Assembly (NCBI GenBank): GCA_021521415.1
Contig: JAIQDT010009023.1
Location: 1-64,000, forward strand
From: Bidens hawaiensis
Lineage: Eukaryota; Streptophyta; Magnoliopsida; Asterales; Asteraceae
Length of the DNA: 64,000 nt
Direction of reading: 5' to 3'
Of the stretch, positions 14,212-24,212 are shown one piece after another. The notes under the pieces are model-generated. The model saw only the letters and a program-made list of their open reading frames with translations, searched no databases and was not told the origin of the DNA. Both the position numbers and the translations under genes were made by a program. Position 1 is the stretch's first letter. Every line of letters begins with the position of its first letter.

Positions 14212-16194
14212 ATGCCTCCGCTATCTGCTCGCCGTCATCAGAGGAGAGAAGCCTCGCGCAGACGTATGCAGCGTCGTTCCCAGGAAATGGCCGCCGCAAT
14301 AGCCCAAGCCTTAAATCAAAATAATACCAACCCCTCCGGATACAATATTAAGTCCTTTAATGCGGGTAACCCCCCGAAATTCACAGGGCTCGAAGGAGCC
14401 ACCGTAATGCTCCAATGGCTCGAGAAAATTGAGAACACCTTCCTCCATACCCATTGCCCTCCAGACCGACGAACCTTATACGCCTCAAGTGTCCTGGAAT
14501 CAAGGGCGCTTACATGGTGGAACGGAGTAGCTCATGCGCGTGGCGCAGAGGCTGCTTCTAGCATGCTCTGGGAGGAATTCAAGGATCTTTTGACTCGAGA
14601 ATTCTGCCCTCCCAACGAAGTAAAGCGCCTTGAGGAGGAATTTTGGAACTTGAAACAGTACAGTGGCGAAGCGCGCGAGTACGCTACGCGCTTTCACGAA
14701 CTAAGTTTGCTTGTCCCGCACCTAGTTACCCCTTCTCGCCGCGCCATCGAAAAGTTTCTTGGGGGTCTCCCCATGGAAATTCAAGATTCTGTATGGGCCA
14801 GGAACCCAGTAACCCTCTCTGACGCCATCGAGTTGGCCGCTGTGCTCAGCGACAACCATGTCAGGGCAGGAACCCTGTTCCTGCGGGGAGCCGAGAAGAC
14901 CAAACTCACCAAGACTGTCCCAGAACCAACAGAAACCAAGCCAGAACCCTCAAACCGTAACAACCTCAAACGCAGGCGCAAACCCAATCATCAAGCTTAC
15001 GCGCTTACCAACCCGCTCATTGTCCAGCAACTCGCCTACCAACCTCCAGTACACGCTCCTAACCCACTGTCAACCTACCCAACACCCCCTGTAGTCCATA
15101 ACTATGCCTTAACCAATTCCGCGCACCCTGCCCCGTCAACTAAGAAACCTTACACAGGAAACCAACCCTTTTGCCCAACCTGTAAACTTCATCACCCAAC
15201 TCAAACCCCGTGTCGACAATGCAACCAATGTGGCCGTATTGGTCACACTGCTGAGTACTGTAGAGTCCTTCCCGCCAACCCAATCGCGCAAACACCACCA
15301 ACCTACCCGCAAAACCCACAATCAACATACCATAATCCACGACCCAGGTCGTGCTATAACTGCGGTGACCCCAGTCATTTCCGGAACGCGTGCCCGAGAC
15401 TGCAAGTACAAATTACGCAAGCTAATCCGGTCAACCAAATTTCAAACCAAGTGGCGCGCGGACGAGCTTTTAATATAACCGCGCACCAAGCGCAAGCGAA
15501 TAATGACGTGGTTAATGGTACATTTTTACTTAACGGACAATATGCATCTATACTTTTTGATACTGGCGCCGATAGGAGTTTTATTTCTCGCGCATTTGAA
15601 CAAAAACTTGCGCGACCGCGAATAAACTTAAACGGAAACTTTACAGTTGAAATGGCTAACGGTGAAACAATTATAATAAACTCCGTGATCAAAGATTGCA
15701 CGCTTAACCTTAATGAACACGATTTTCTAATCGACCTCATTCCCATGCCTCTTGGAAGTTTTGATGTTATTATTGGTATGGACTGGCTCTCGCAAAATCG
15801 TGCCGAAGTAATCTGCGCCAAGAAATTGATTCGCATTCCTCGGGAAAATGGTCAAGATCTTCATATCTACGGCGAGAAACCATCTAACGGTCTTAAACTT
15901 ATGTCATGCACTGAAGCCCGAAGACTTTTACGAAAGAAATGTGTCGCATTCTTAGCTCATGTGGTCAAACCCGATGAAGGAAAGAAGAAACTTCATGAAA
16001 TCCCCATAGTGCGTGACTTCCCTGAAGTCTTTCCCGAAGATCTTTCTGGTTTACCTCCCGCTCGGGAAGTCGAGTTTCGTGTTGATCTTGTTCCTGGTGC
16101 ATCCCCCGTAGCCAATTCTCATTATCGACTTGCACCCGCTGAAATGCAAGAATTAGCAAGTCAACTTCAAGAGTTGACCGATAAAGGAACTTAA
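14212..16194 (+). CDS. Element 2 gag-protease, ending at an RT deletion
   Basis: ATG at 14212 opens a 660-codon frame. The N-terminus is Arg-rich, followed by a chromovirus gag domain ([61 protein letters not shown]). Then come a Pro/Asn/Thr-rich linker, Cys/His knuckles including [14 protein letters not shown] and [14 protein letters not shown], and an aspartic protease with [12 protein letters not shown]. The frame ends DKGT just after the protease-RT linker, because about 1.04 kb present in element 4 (all of RT and most of RNase H) is missing. Gag and protease look intact and could still be made, possibly acting in trans for related copies. Confidence 0.85.
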   Translation: MPPLSARRHQRREASRRRMQRRSQEMAAAIAQALNQNNTNPSGYNIKSFNAGNPPKFTGLEGATVMLQWLEKIENTFLHTHCPPDRRTLYASSVLESRALTWWNGVAHARGAEAASSMLWEEFKDLLTREFCPPNEVKRLEEEFWNLKQYSGEAREYATRFHELSLLVPHLVTPSRRAIEKFLGGLPMEIQDSVWARNPVTLSDAIELAAVLSDNHVRAGTLFLRGAEKTKLTKTVPEPTETKPEPSNRNNLKRRRKPNHQAYALTNPLIVQQLAYQPPVHAPNPLSTYPTPPVVHNYALTNSAHPAPSTKKPYTGNQPFCPTCKLHHPTQTPCRQCNQCGRIGHTAEYCRVLPANPIAQTPPTYPQNPQSTYHNPRPRSCYNCGDPSHFRNACPRLQVQITQANPVNQISNQVARGRAFNITAHQAQANNDVVNGTFLLNGQYASILFDTGADRSFISRAFEQKLARPRINLNGNFTVEMANGETIIINSVIKDCTLNLNEHDFLIDLIPMPLGSFDVIIGMDWLSQNRAEVICAKKLIRIPRENGQDLHIYGEKPSNGLKLMSCTEARRLLRKKCVAFLAHVVKPDEGKKKLHEIPIVRDFPEVFPEDLSGLPPAREVEFRVDLVPGASPVANSHYRLAPAEMQELASQLQELTDKGT

Positions 16195-16195
16195 C

Positions 16196-17806
16196 ATGAG
16201 ACAACGCCGATGGAACGAACTCATCAGCGATTACGATTGTGAGATCCGATATCACCCTGGAAAGGCTAATGTGGTAGCCGATGCGCTCAGCCGCAAACCC
16301 AGTCAACTCAACTGTATTTTTCCGCGCACGCGGCTTCACTTCGCGGCGATCCAAAGCAATCTTGAATCGCACATTCGCGACGCGCAGCGCGCATCAATCA
16401 GCAAAGGCAACCTACGCGCCGAGTTAGCGTGTGGTGCGGAAGCGCATCTAGTCCCTAACCTGAATGGAACTCTCTGTTATCTCAATCGCATCTGGATTCC
16501 CGATGATGAGATCCTTCGCACTGTCATACTGAGTGAAGCGCACAAAACTCGGTATTCCATTCATCCTGGCGCTGACAAAATGTACAAAGATTTGCGCCTT
16601 ACTTATTGGTGGCCCGGTATGAAAAAGGATATTGCTGTGTTCGTAGCTAAATGCCTAACTTGTTCTAAGGTAAAAGCTGAACATCAACGCCCATCTGGTT
16701 TGCTCGAACAACCAGAAATTCCTACGTGGAAATGGGAAAGTATAGCAATGGACTTTATCACCAAGTTACCCTCGACCGCAAGCAAACATGATAGCATTTG
16801 GGTAATAGTGGATCGATTGACCAAGTCTGCCCACTTTCTGCCCATTCGTGAAACCTACCGTGTTGAACAACTTGCGCATCTTTATGTCAAAGAAATTGTC
16901 TGCCGTCATGGCACTCCCTTGAGCATAATATCCGATCGCGATGGCCGTTTTATATCTCGCTTTTGGAAATCTCTCCAATCTGCGTTAGGAACTCGTTTGG
17001 ACATGAGTACTGCATATCATCCTCAGACTGACGGACAGTCTGAGCGAACCATCCAAACCCTTGAGGATATGCTTCGATCTTGTGTTCTTGATTTTGGAGG
17101 TAATTGGGATTCACACCTACCTCTGATCGAGTTCTCTTATAATAACAGCTATCATTCCAGCATCGGTATGGCCCCATTTGAAGCACTTTACGGTCGAAAG
17201 TGCCGCTCACCGATTTGTTGGAACGAAGTGGGTGAAGTTCAAATCACAGGACCCGAACTAGTTCAAGAGACAACCGATAAAATCGCCAAGATCCGTGATC
17301 ATCAGCTGACTGCCAGAAGCCGACAGAAGAGTTACGCAGATCGCAGGCGGAAGCCTCTCGAATTTCTAGTTGGTGATCTTGTTCTCCTCAAAGTGTCGCC
17401 CTGGAAGGGTGTTGTCCGCTTTGGGAAGAAAGGTAAGCTTGCACCTCGTTATGTTGGTCCGTTCAAGATTCTTGCGAGAGTGGGAAAGGTTGCCTACAAG
17501 CTGGACATGCCGCCCGCGCTCAGGAATGTGCATCCAACGTTCCATGTATCCAATCTCAAGAAATGTTTAGCTGACGAGAACCTCCACATACCACTTGATG
17601 AAGTTCAAGTCAATGAGTCTATGCATTTCGTTGAGAAGCCTGTTGAGATTATGGATCGCGAGATAAAGCAAACCAAGCGCAGTCGCATCCCTATTGTCAA
17701 AGTTCGCTGGGAGTCCAAGCGCGGAGCCGAGTTCACTTGGGAAAGGGAAGATCAAATGAAGATCAAATACCCGAACCTTTTCTCTGCGCATCCTACTTCG
17801 AGATAA
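16196..17806 (+). pseudogene. Element 2 RNase H end, integrase and chromodomain
   Basis: This is the pol 3' remainder, open for 536 codons but displaced from gag by the out-of-frame deletion. It begins with the end of RNase H ([28 protein letters not shown]). It continues with the integrase HHCC domain ([21 protein letters not shown]) and the catalytic core: [19 protein letters not shown] and [12 protein letters not shown] supply D, D and E with normal spacing. The end has [20 protein letters not shown] and a C-terminal chromodomain-like segment ([35 protein letters not shown]). The chromodomain is expected to direct integration towards heterochromatin. The integrase itself looks undamaged, but no natural start or polyprotein context remains. 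Confidence 0.85.
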
Positions 17807-17826
17807 ATTTCGGGACGAAATTTCTT

Positions 17827-17840
17827 AAAGTAGGGGAGAC
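17827..17840 (+). other. Polypurine tract of element 2
   Basis: AAAGTAGGGGAGAC immediately precedes the second LTR. It is the usual primer for plus-strand synthesis. Confidence 0.7.
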
Positions 17841-18810
17841 TGTGGCAACTGCCCAAATCCGACCCGACCTAGGTACCCGTTTTCGGATCCGATTTTAAGA
17901 TTTAAATTTGATTATAATCTTTATAAATTTATCATATATATATATATATATATTACTAATAATAATAATTCCTTTCCGCCGTCCCGCCCCTTTTTCTCTC
18001 TTATCGCCGTCCCGCCCCTTTTTCTCTCTTGTCGCCGTCCCGCCCCTCTGCTTAACCCTTAAGCCTTGAACCCCCTTTTTCTCTTAACTCTTTGCTTGTC
18101 CTTTGGTTCTTCCCGCCTAAGGATGTCTGCGCAGCTCCACGCGCCAGACTCCTTACAAGGAAGCCTGCGTGAAGACCAGCTGTTCCTGCGATACGCGAGA
18201 CGAACTGATCCCGCGGCGCGCTAAGGATTGTAGTTCCTCCCGCGGCGCGCTAAGGATTTTAGTTCCTCCCGCGGCGCGCTATGGATTGTAGTTCTTCCCG
18301 CGGCGCGCTAAGGATTGTAGTTCTTCCCGCGGCGCGCTAAGGTTTGTTCTGTCTGCCTTCGCCCTCGCGCACTCAAGCCTTCTCGCGCTAGACACTTAAG
18401 TCTTTTCTCCAGTTTAAGCCAGCCTGTATGCTTCTGAAATATCTTATCTTCTGTGCTATACCTGCCAAGGTATGGGCACAATAGGCCAGATCTGGCATCT
18501 GTCCGAAAAGTCACTTTCGGCGCAGCTTGCTTACCAACCCTCTTGATTGTCAGAAAAAGTAACTGACATAATCTTTTAAAATATTCTTTTCCATGTCTTG
18601 AACAGTAACCTGTCAGCCTTCCCCATCCCCTGCAGCTGCCACCATATCTTTTGCTTGTGATATCTTTTGCTTTTGATATCTTTTGCTTTGATTTGATAAG
18701 ATCTTTTTCCCCAATTCAAGGGATGTGTTCCCTAGGGTTTTCCTATAAATAAAACTAATTTCTTGGATACTTAAACACAACACTTAAACACTCCCCAAAA
18801 ATCTTTCTCC
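17841..18810 (+). repeat. Second LTR of element 2, left half
   Basis: It matches 11655 onward and breaks off after TTTCTCC, where element 3 is inserted. The other half resumes at 31117. Confidence 0.9.
18209..18341 (+). repeat. 29-bp GC-rich tandem array in the second LTR
   Basis: Five copies, as at 12033-12165, with only point differences (for example TATGG for TAAGG in the third unit). Confidence 0.8.
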
Positions 18811-19230
18811 TGTAGGCTCCTGGACGGATCGTACACGGGATGTCGCTATCTGCGCAGGTGCGGAATCCCTGCGTAGTTAGATACGAGTGCAGAATACTTA
18901 TAAATCAAACACACGAGCAATGAACGAACACGTTATATTGATAACTCGAACACGTGACACTAGGTCACTATTACAGACTAACTTGTAAACATGTAACACT
19001 CGAAACGAAACCCTAACCAACTTCTTTAAACTGTTACAGCGATCTGTTTAAATAGACACGACAACTTCGCCTCAGGCGAAGTTGTCTTTAACTTCGCTTG
19101 TTTAACAAGTTCGCCTGAGTGAACTTGTTGACAACTTCGCTTGTTACAAAAACATAATCAAAAACATAATTACATTACAGACTCGATTACAAACGTTAGA
19201 CTATGAACTACTGACACACATGTACCAACA
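18811..19230 (-). repeat. 3' LTR of element 3 (left copy in window)
   Basis: On - it begins TGTTGGTACATG and ends GAGCCTACA. It differs from 30692-31111 at three single bases. It contains the palindromes described separately. Confidence 0.93.
19060..19145. repeat. GCGAAGTT palindrome cluster in the element 3 LTR
   Basis: A 27-bp inverted repeat (19060-19086) has arms GACAACTTCGCC / GGCGAAGTTGTC and a TCA centre. A second inverted repeat has arms AACAAGTTCG / CGAACTTGTT around CCTGAG; one arm base is mutated in this copy but perfect in the right LTR. Two more AACTTCGC copies follow. On - the 27-bp palindrome lies 5 bp upstream of a TATA-like CTATTTAAA (19047-19055). The right LTR copy of the palindrome is at 30941-30967. 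Confidence 0.85.
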
Positions 19231-19243
19231 GACTCCCCCTTGG
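19231..19243 (-). other. Polypurine tract of element 3
   Basis: On - the sequence CCAAGGGGGAGTC directly precedes the 3' LTR, as expected for plus-strand priming. Confidence 0.75.
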
Positions 19244-19295
19244 CAGTAGCTTCATATCTTGATCTTCAAATCTTGAGTCTTGTAATCTTGCATCT

Positions 19296-22088
19296 CTACG
19301 CGTGCGCTCCCTCTCTAACACACACCGACACCACCCGTTGATATTTCCTAGCTTGATCCTTCCAAGCAGGAATGTAGAAGATCTTCTTCTCGTTGAGCAC
19401 CTTCAGATCAGCCTGCGATAGATTAACAAGATGCATCGGGTCGTAAACCCTAAGCACTTCTTGTTCATCCTCATCTTCCATAACTGCTTCAGCTGTCTCA
19501 CAGTCCACAAACCACCATTTTAGGTCTTTGAGCACGTCCTTGGGCATGAGCTTCATCGGTACTTCTTTAAGGCACCGGATCGGTTTATATTTCATAACCA
19601 TCCAAGGTTTTCCATCAACTCTCAGACCCCTATCCTTGTCTTCGACAAGTTTCCCCTTTTGTGGTCTCATCAGCTCAAACTTCTTCTCCTTGATACACTC
19701 CTTCCACACGATCTTCCCGATGATTCTAGCCATGTTGTCTTCACTTCGGTTTATCAATCCCAATCTGGCTAAATCTTTTACCTCACATTCAGGCAGTGTG
19801 TTTAAAGATCTCAACGTTCTCCTGAAGTACTGAATTCCATCGTATCTTTTGATCACGAAGAGCCGCAGCTGCTCATCATATATCCAGCAGATAATACCTT
19901 TCTTTGCTTCTGCGTATCCCTTAATATTGTAACTCTTTTTGAACATTTTAGGGATCGCCGGCTTCTTCGTCTTTATGAACCAGTGAGCACAACCTTCCTT
20001 CCAATTCGGTTGTTCCTCCCATTCAGTATCTTCCTCAACAGTCTTATCACCCATCTCTGGCATCTCAACCTCCGGAATCTCGTGTTCCACGGAGTCATCT
20101 ACAATTTCCCCTTCCTCTATCATATTCTCAACAGTAATTTGTTCTCCGATCCTCTCGATCTCATCAACCGGCAGCACATCATCTTCAAACATAAACTCAT
20201 CATCATCCTCATCCAGCTCTTTCAACGCGTCTATAACATCTTCAACATCAACATCATCATTAACATCTACCACGTCGTCACCGGCTGCGCTTGTAGACTC
20301 CCCCTCAGCTGTGGAAGCCCCAAGAGCCTGAGAGATTCTTGGCAGCTCACCACCTGCACCTTCCGGTGCATTGGGATCATCGTCTTGATCCTCTCTCCGT
20401 TTTGTCCTCAACTCATCTCCCCTACAAGTCTTCTCCCCCTGAGATGCCAAGAATGCCTTGAAGGCATCTATTACTTTCCCGTGTTCAACCAGGAGGGAGG
20501 CTTGCAGTCGATTGGATTCCACTAGGCTTTGAATGGTCTTTGTCTGTTCAGCAACAATCCGCTCTAGCGATGCAATCCTTTCGGAGTCAGAAGTAGGCGT
20601 TGGAGTTGGCGGGACATCAGCAGCAGAAGTGACCGCAGGTGGTACACTTGGTAACCCTGCAGTTGTAGTGACGGTCGACTCAACAAATCGTGCAACTACC
20701 ACCGGTGGAGTAAGCGATTGGGGTGGTAGAGACACAACTGCTGGGGCCGACGTCTCGACGGCAGTAACCTGTGCTGTAGAAGGAATAAGAGACATACCAG
20801 ACAAGGCAGGTGGAGCAAAACGTACCAGCCTTGAAGATTCTCCAGCTCCCGAACCCATACCTGTCCATTCTCTTCGTGAACGTCTGAGCACAAGTTGAAC
20901 TGCTTCTTCTTCATCAACTTCCTCATCATCCTCGTCAACAGTTCTCGGCCTCTTTCCAGTCGTTCTCTCCCGAGACACCATTAGTCGTCTCGCTTCAGCA
21001 AATGTTTCGTCAAGATCGGAGTCAGCTACCGAAGTAACTGCTCTAGTAACCTCCATGACCTGAGAACCTGAGACATCCATATCAAACAATCCATGGCCGC
21101 TAAAAGCAGCATCAAGATCTACTTCTTCAGTAGTAGGCACAGCAGGAGATACAGTAGCTGGCACAGCAGCAGAGGCAACAGTAGATACAACAGGCGCAGC
21201 TGGTACAGCATGGAGTGCTGCCGCCTGATGTGGCTGTGGGTCTCTGAACTCGTCCCCTCCTGCAGGAACATACCCCGGGTTGATAAGATACCCGAACAGT
21301 GGAGTATGCCTGGGACGCAGCTCAGGCTTGCTACGTGTGCTCGAGGTCCGACACTGAGCGAAGATACGTTTCGTCACACATTCGACGTATCTTATAGGGC
21401 GTCTCTGCGGTAGCGACGGAGCGACATGATTGAGGATCATCTGTAAGAACCGAGGATACATAGTAAATCGCTCGCGAGCCACAGCCCTCCTCTGACGATC
21501 AATCTCGTAAAATATCAGCTGACTAAATGAATATCGTCGGTTGTAAGTCAGGGCAATCATGGCTGACTGCATTGTCGCGCCCATCCCATCCGTTCCTGCC
21601 TTCCTCCCAGACATGCATACAATCAATACATGCATTAGGAAGCGCCACTGATCCAGTAAAAAACCTTTCCTCCTCTGTGTATCCCCCAACGGACCTGAAT
21701 AACCCATCCTCAGGTACGCTCCATCACGAAAAGGAGCTACGAACTCCGTTGGGTCATCCCTTGTCTCTTCTCCAAACTGCAAAGCCAACCGTATATCTTC
21801 AGAAGAAAACTTTATAGCATGACCATTTACGGTTGCTCGCATCACTGGGGGCTCAGGCCTGCAATCATAATATACCGTCTGCCAAAAGTCTTCTATGTTA
21901 GGCAGTGAAATGGGCAGGGTATTTGTGATCGCATGAAAGATCCTTGAGCGCTGGAGAAACATGATTATCTCCCTGTAGTCTTCCACAAATCTTGCGTCTG
22001 GATCTAACGTGATGTACTGGTTATGGGCCGGAAAGAAGTGTCTTTGATCATCACCGTCGTCACCACCAGCACCGCCAACAGCAGCCAT
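19296..22088 (-). CDS. Element 3 ORF3: acidic accessory protein of unknown function
   Basis: An intact ORF of about 930 codons lies between pol and the 3' LTR. I start it at ATG 22088 (MAAVGGAGGDDG), because a good acceptor (TTTTGTTTTGTGCAG) ends 2 nt before that ATG; an upstream in-frame ATG at 22103 lies inside the putative intron. Residues about 15-260 form a globular domain (YITLDPDARFVEDYREI, LPNIEDFWQTVYYD, TVNGHAIKFSSEDIRLAL). Then come a Pro/Ala/Thr/Val-rich linker, an Arg/Glu-rich patch, a predicted coiled coil (ERIASLERIVAEQTKTIQSL), a very acidic stretch and a Lys/Trp-rich C-terminal domain. I see no signal peptide or membrane segment, so it is not env-like. Domains with a FW-T-x-VNG-x-I pattern occur, from memory, in ORFs beside Copia pol in Asteraceae; this is unverified. 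Its own promoter-like region suggests separate expression. Confidence 0.8.
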   Translation of the reverse strand: MAAVGGAGGDDGDDQRHFFPAHNQYITLDPDARFVEDYREIIMFLQRSRIFHAITNTLPISLPNIEDFWQTVYYDCRPEPPVMRATVNGHAIKFSSEDIRLALQFGEETRDDPTEFVAPFRDGAYLRMGYSGPLGDTQRRKGFLLDQWRFLMHVLIVCMSGRKAGTDGMGATMQSAMIALTYNRRYSFSQLIFYEIDRQRRAVARERFTMYPRFLQMILNHVAPSLPQRRPIRYVECVTKRIFAQCRTSSTRSKPELRPRHTPLFGYLINPGYVPAGGDEFRDPQPHQAAALHAVPAAPVVSTVASAAVPATVSPAVPTTEEVDLDAAFSGHGLFDMDVSGSQVMEVTRAVTSVADSDLDETFAEARRLMVSRERTTGKRPRTVDEDDEEVDEEEAVQLVLRRSRREWTGMGSGAGESSRLVRFAPPALSGMSLIPSTAQVTAVETSAPAVVSLPPQSLTPPVVVARFVESTVTTTAGLPSVPPAVTSAADVPPTPTPTSDSERIASLERIVAEQTKTIQSLVESNRLQASLLVEHGKVIDAFKAFLASQGEKTCRGDELRTKRREDQDDDPNAPEGAGGELPRISQALGASTAEGESTSAAGDDVVDVNDDVDVEDVIDALKELDEDDDEFMFEDDVLPVDEIERIGEQITVENMIEEGEIVDDSVEHEIPEVEMPEMGDKTVEEDTEWEEQPNWKEGCAHWFIKTKKPAIPKMFKKSYNIKGYAEAKKGIICWIYDEQLRLFVIKRYDGIQYFRRTLRSLNTLPECEVKDLARLGLINRSEDNMARIIGKIVWKECIKEKKFELMRPQKGKLVEDKDRGLRVDGKPWMVMKYKPIRCLKEVPMKLMPKDVLKDLKWWFVDCETAEAVMEDEDEQEVLRVYDPMHLVNLSQADLKVLNEKKIFYIPAWKDQARKYQRVVSVCVREGAHA

Positions 22089-22089
22089 A

Positions 22090-22647
22090 TCTGCACAAAA
22101 CAAAACAAGTTAGACAACGGTTAAGCAACTCACAAGTTCGCTTTGTACCACGAGCGAAGTTGTGATTAAACCTGTACAGGCGAACTTAAAGGTGAGGCGA
22201 AGTTGGGAACAACTTCGCTTCATCTGTAAGTTCGTCTAAAACCTGTTAAGTGAATTGATATAGGCGAAGTTGATGATAACTTCGCCTTATCACAACATCG
22301 CCTCAGGCGAACTTGAGTTCAAGGCGAAGTTACGGATAAATTCGCCACAGGCGAAATTAAGCTTCAGGCGAAGTTGTGGATAACTTCGCCTAAACCCTAA
22401 CTTCGCCTGAATCTGAAACGGCGGCTGTTCAGATTCAATCGGCCAAGATCCGATGATTTCGCAACGTTTTGATGATCCAGGAGAGAATAACACAACATAT
22501 TAATGGTTTTGAGACGTAAAGTTCGTCCATGAACACGTATCACAAGGTTGAAAAACTAGGTTTTGAAGGTCCGACGACCCGAGGTCTCGAACCGGGTAAA
22601 ACTATAAAGAACGAGTATGTATGTGAAAGATATCGACATCACATACC
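22090..22647 (-). other. Putative 5'-UTR intron of ORF3, holding a GCGAAGTT hairpin cluster
   Basis: On - a donor-like GTATGT (GT at 22646-22645, after GACG) and the acceptor TTTTGTGCAG (ending at 22091) would bound an intron of about 556 bp just before the ORF3 ATG. Inside, at 22140-22410, are nine exact GCGAAGTT/AACTTCGC octamers. Two 26-nt hairpins with 10-bp arms AGGCGAAGTT / AACTTCGCCT and 6-nt loops are at 22262-22287 and 22366-22391. Confidence 0.5.
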
Positions 22648-22775
22648 GTCAATGAATGATAGAAACTGGAATCAAAGATCGAAATCGGAACGAAATAGTA
22701 TCGCCGGAAAATAGTCTCTGATTATAAGTTCGCCGGAAAAAGATGAAAATAATGAAATTGTTACTGTTTAAAATT

Positions 22776-22786
22776 CCTTATATAGG
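22776..22786 (-). promoter_or_regulatory. TATA box of a putative internal promoter for ORF3
   Basis: CCTATATAAGG on the - strand, about 690 bp before the ORF3 ATG. The 28-bp palindrome 22812-22839 lies 25 bp upstream of it. A start site near 22750 would give a short first exon up to the putative donor at 22647. Confidence 0.55.
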
Positions 22787-22799
22787 GTCAGTCTTGGTC

Positions 22800-22872
22800 A
22801 GGCGAAGTTACGCTTAACTTCGCCTAGGCGAAGTTAAGCACAAGTTCGCCTGATTCAACAACTTCGCCCGTA
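22800..22872. repeat. GCGAAGTT palindromes upstream of the ORF3 TATA box
   Basis: Four exact octamers and one variant lie in 73 bp. They include a hairpin (22800-22825; arms AGGCGAAGTT / AACTTCGCCT, loop ACGCTT) and an overlapping perfect 28-bp palindrome without spacer (22812-22839; half-site GCTTAACTTCGCCT). Confidence 0.85.
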
Positions 22873-22879
22873 ATTTCAA

Positions 22880-24157
22880 AATCAACCCTTTAAGTTTGAA
22901 GAATCTTGCACTCAACATTAGAAGCTTCCAAAAAGAGTTAAACAAATATGATCATGTCCAAGTAACCAGTTATAAGATAATACAACTACAAAAATAGAAA
23001 AACTTATAAAAATTTAACGAAATAAGGGATCAAATTTCAGTCTAGTCAGGGACCACTACGTTTTAGAAAAGATCCTAACAGGAATCATACTAGCTACGTG
23101 ACTGTCGCATAGATCCGTGTTTAGCTGTATTATGACATATAGAGACAGGTTGTAAGCAGGTAATATACTTAAGATGGTTTTCATTGTTTCTGTGATACGA
23201 GTTAGGTTCAATTAATCCTTAAAATTTAAGTGGGCAACAACTCAGAGATAATGATGCCTTCTATCTTTCCTCAAAGCGTATTTGGCTTTCCCCAAGTCAC
23301 CCCTAATTGACTTCGACCCATAGTGTCTGATTATCTTGTATGTATTCTTCTTCTGTTTCCCGTTCTTCATCTTGCTCTAAGATAGAGAAGTCTTGAATTT
23401 ATGATCACTAATATGTTACAATAACTCAAAAAATATTTTTTTTTTTTTTTTAACATATACTTCAAAGTAGAAATTTACTGCAAGTCCCGAATCTGGATCA
23501 CTGCAGTGTCTTGAAATGCTTTCTTCACGGGAATTAGAACACACATGGACTCGTTTATGACTGGGTAATCGCTTTTCTGCCTATCATTCGAAAAGATATA
23601 TATGAAGACACACAAAACTCTTAAGGAGTTTCCACGTAAAATCAAGTAAAATTAATTTGTATCACATCTACTTTTACGCACCATAAAAAGTTACCATGAC
23701 ATACAATGATTGTCCTAAAGCCTTTTAAGCCTAATAACTTCACCAGCTAAGCACACACAATTAGTATATATATCATTTTCCAAGGTTAGATCAATTTTCT
23801 GTTAAACATAGCACATTTACTTCATGCGAAGTAATAGACTTGAAAAGTAATTTCATTTCCCTTTAACAAAACTTTTGACTTCAGTCACCCCGATCAAGTC
23901 AAAGTCTTCAGGTAAACGGCAATCCTGAAGATCCAATGGATCAACTGGACCGACCACATACAAGTATGTGTCCTTCTAACTATGTATGACCGACTAATTT
24001 TCAGCGACAGAAAGAAAACACATCATAACTGCCCCGGTCACTTTCAGTCATCTGGTTAATGGCGACCCTCATTTTCTAAGTAGAAACGAGGACCAAAACA
24101 TATCCGTGGATATGTCCATCAAACGGAGGTAACCGACTAATTTTAAGCAATAGTGAC

Positions 24158-24158
<1 letters not shown>
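22880..24158 (-). other. Non-coding spacer between element 3 pol and ORF3
   Basis: No ORF of note. It holds a second T run (about 23431-23449 on +) and a few short direct repeats such as ACCGACTAATTTT (near 23990 and 24130). I see no recognisable gene fragment. Confidence 0.5.

Positions 24159-24189
<31 letters not shown>
24159..24189 (-). repeat. 31-nt poly(A) tract after element 3 pol
   Basis: On the - strand an uninterrupted A31 begins 23 nt after the pol stop codon. It lies internally, far from the LTR polyadenylation region. Confidence 0.8.
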
Positions 24190-24193
<4 letters not shown>

Positions 24194-24212
24194 AAACACA
24201 AAAAAAATATGG

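Noticed and set aside
19296..22103. Env-like protein for ORF3 of element 3
   Set aside because: The position suits env, but no signal peptide, membrane segment or fusion-like stretch is visible.
22140..22410. CRISPR-like array of short repeats
   Set aside because: The repeats are 8-10 bp in both orientations with about 6-nt centres inside a plant retrotransposon. There are no uniform spacers or cas genes.
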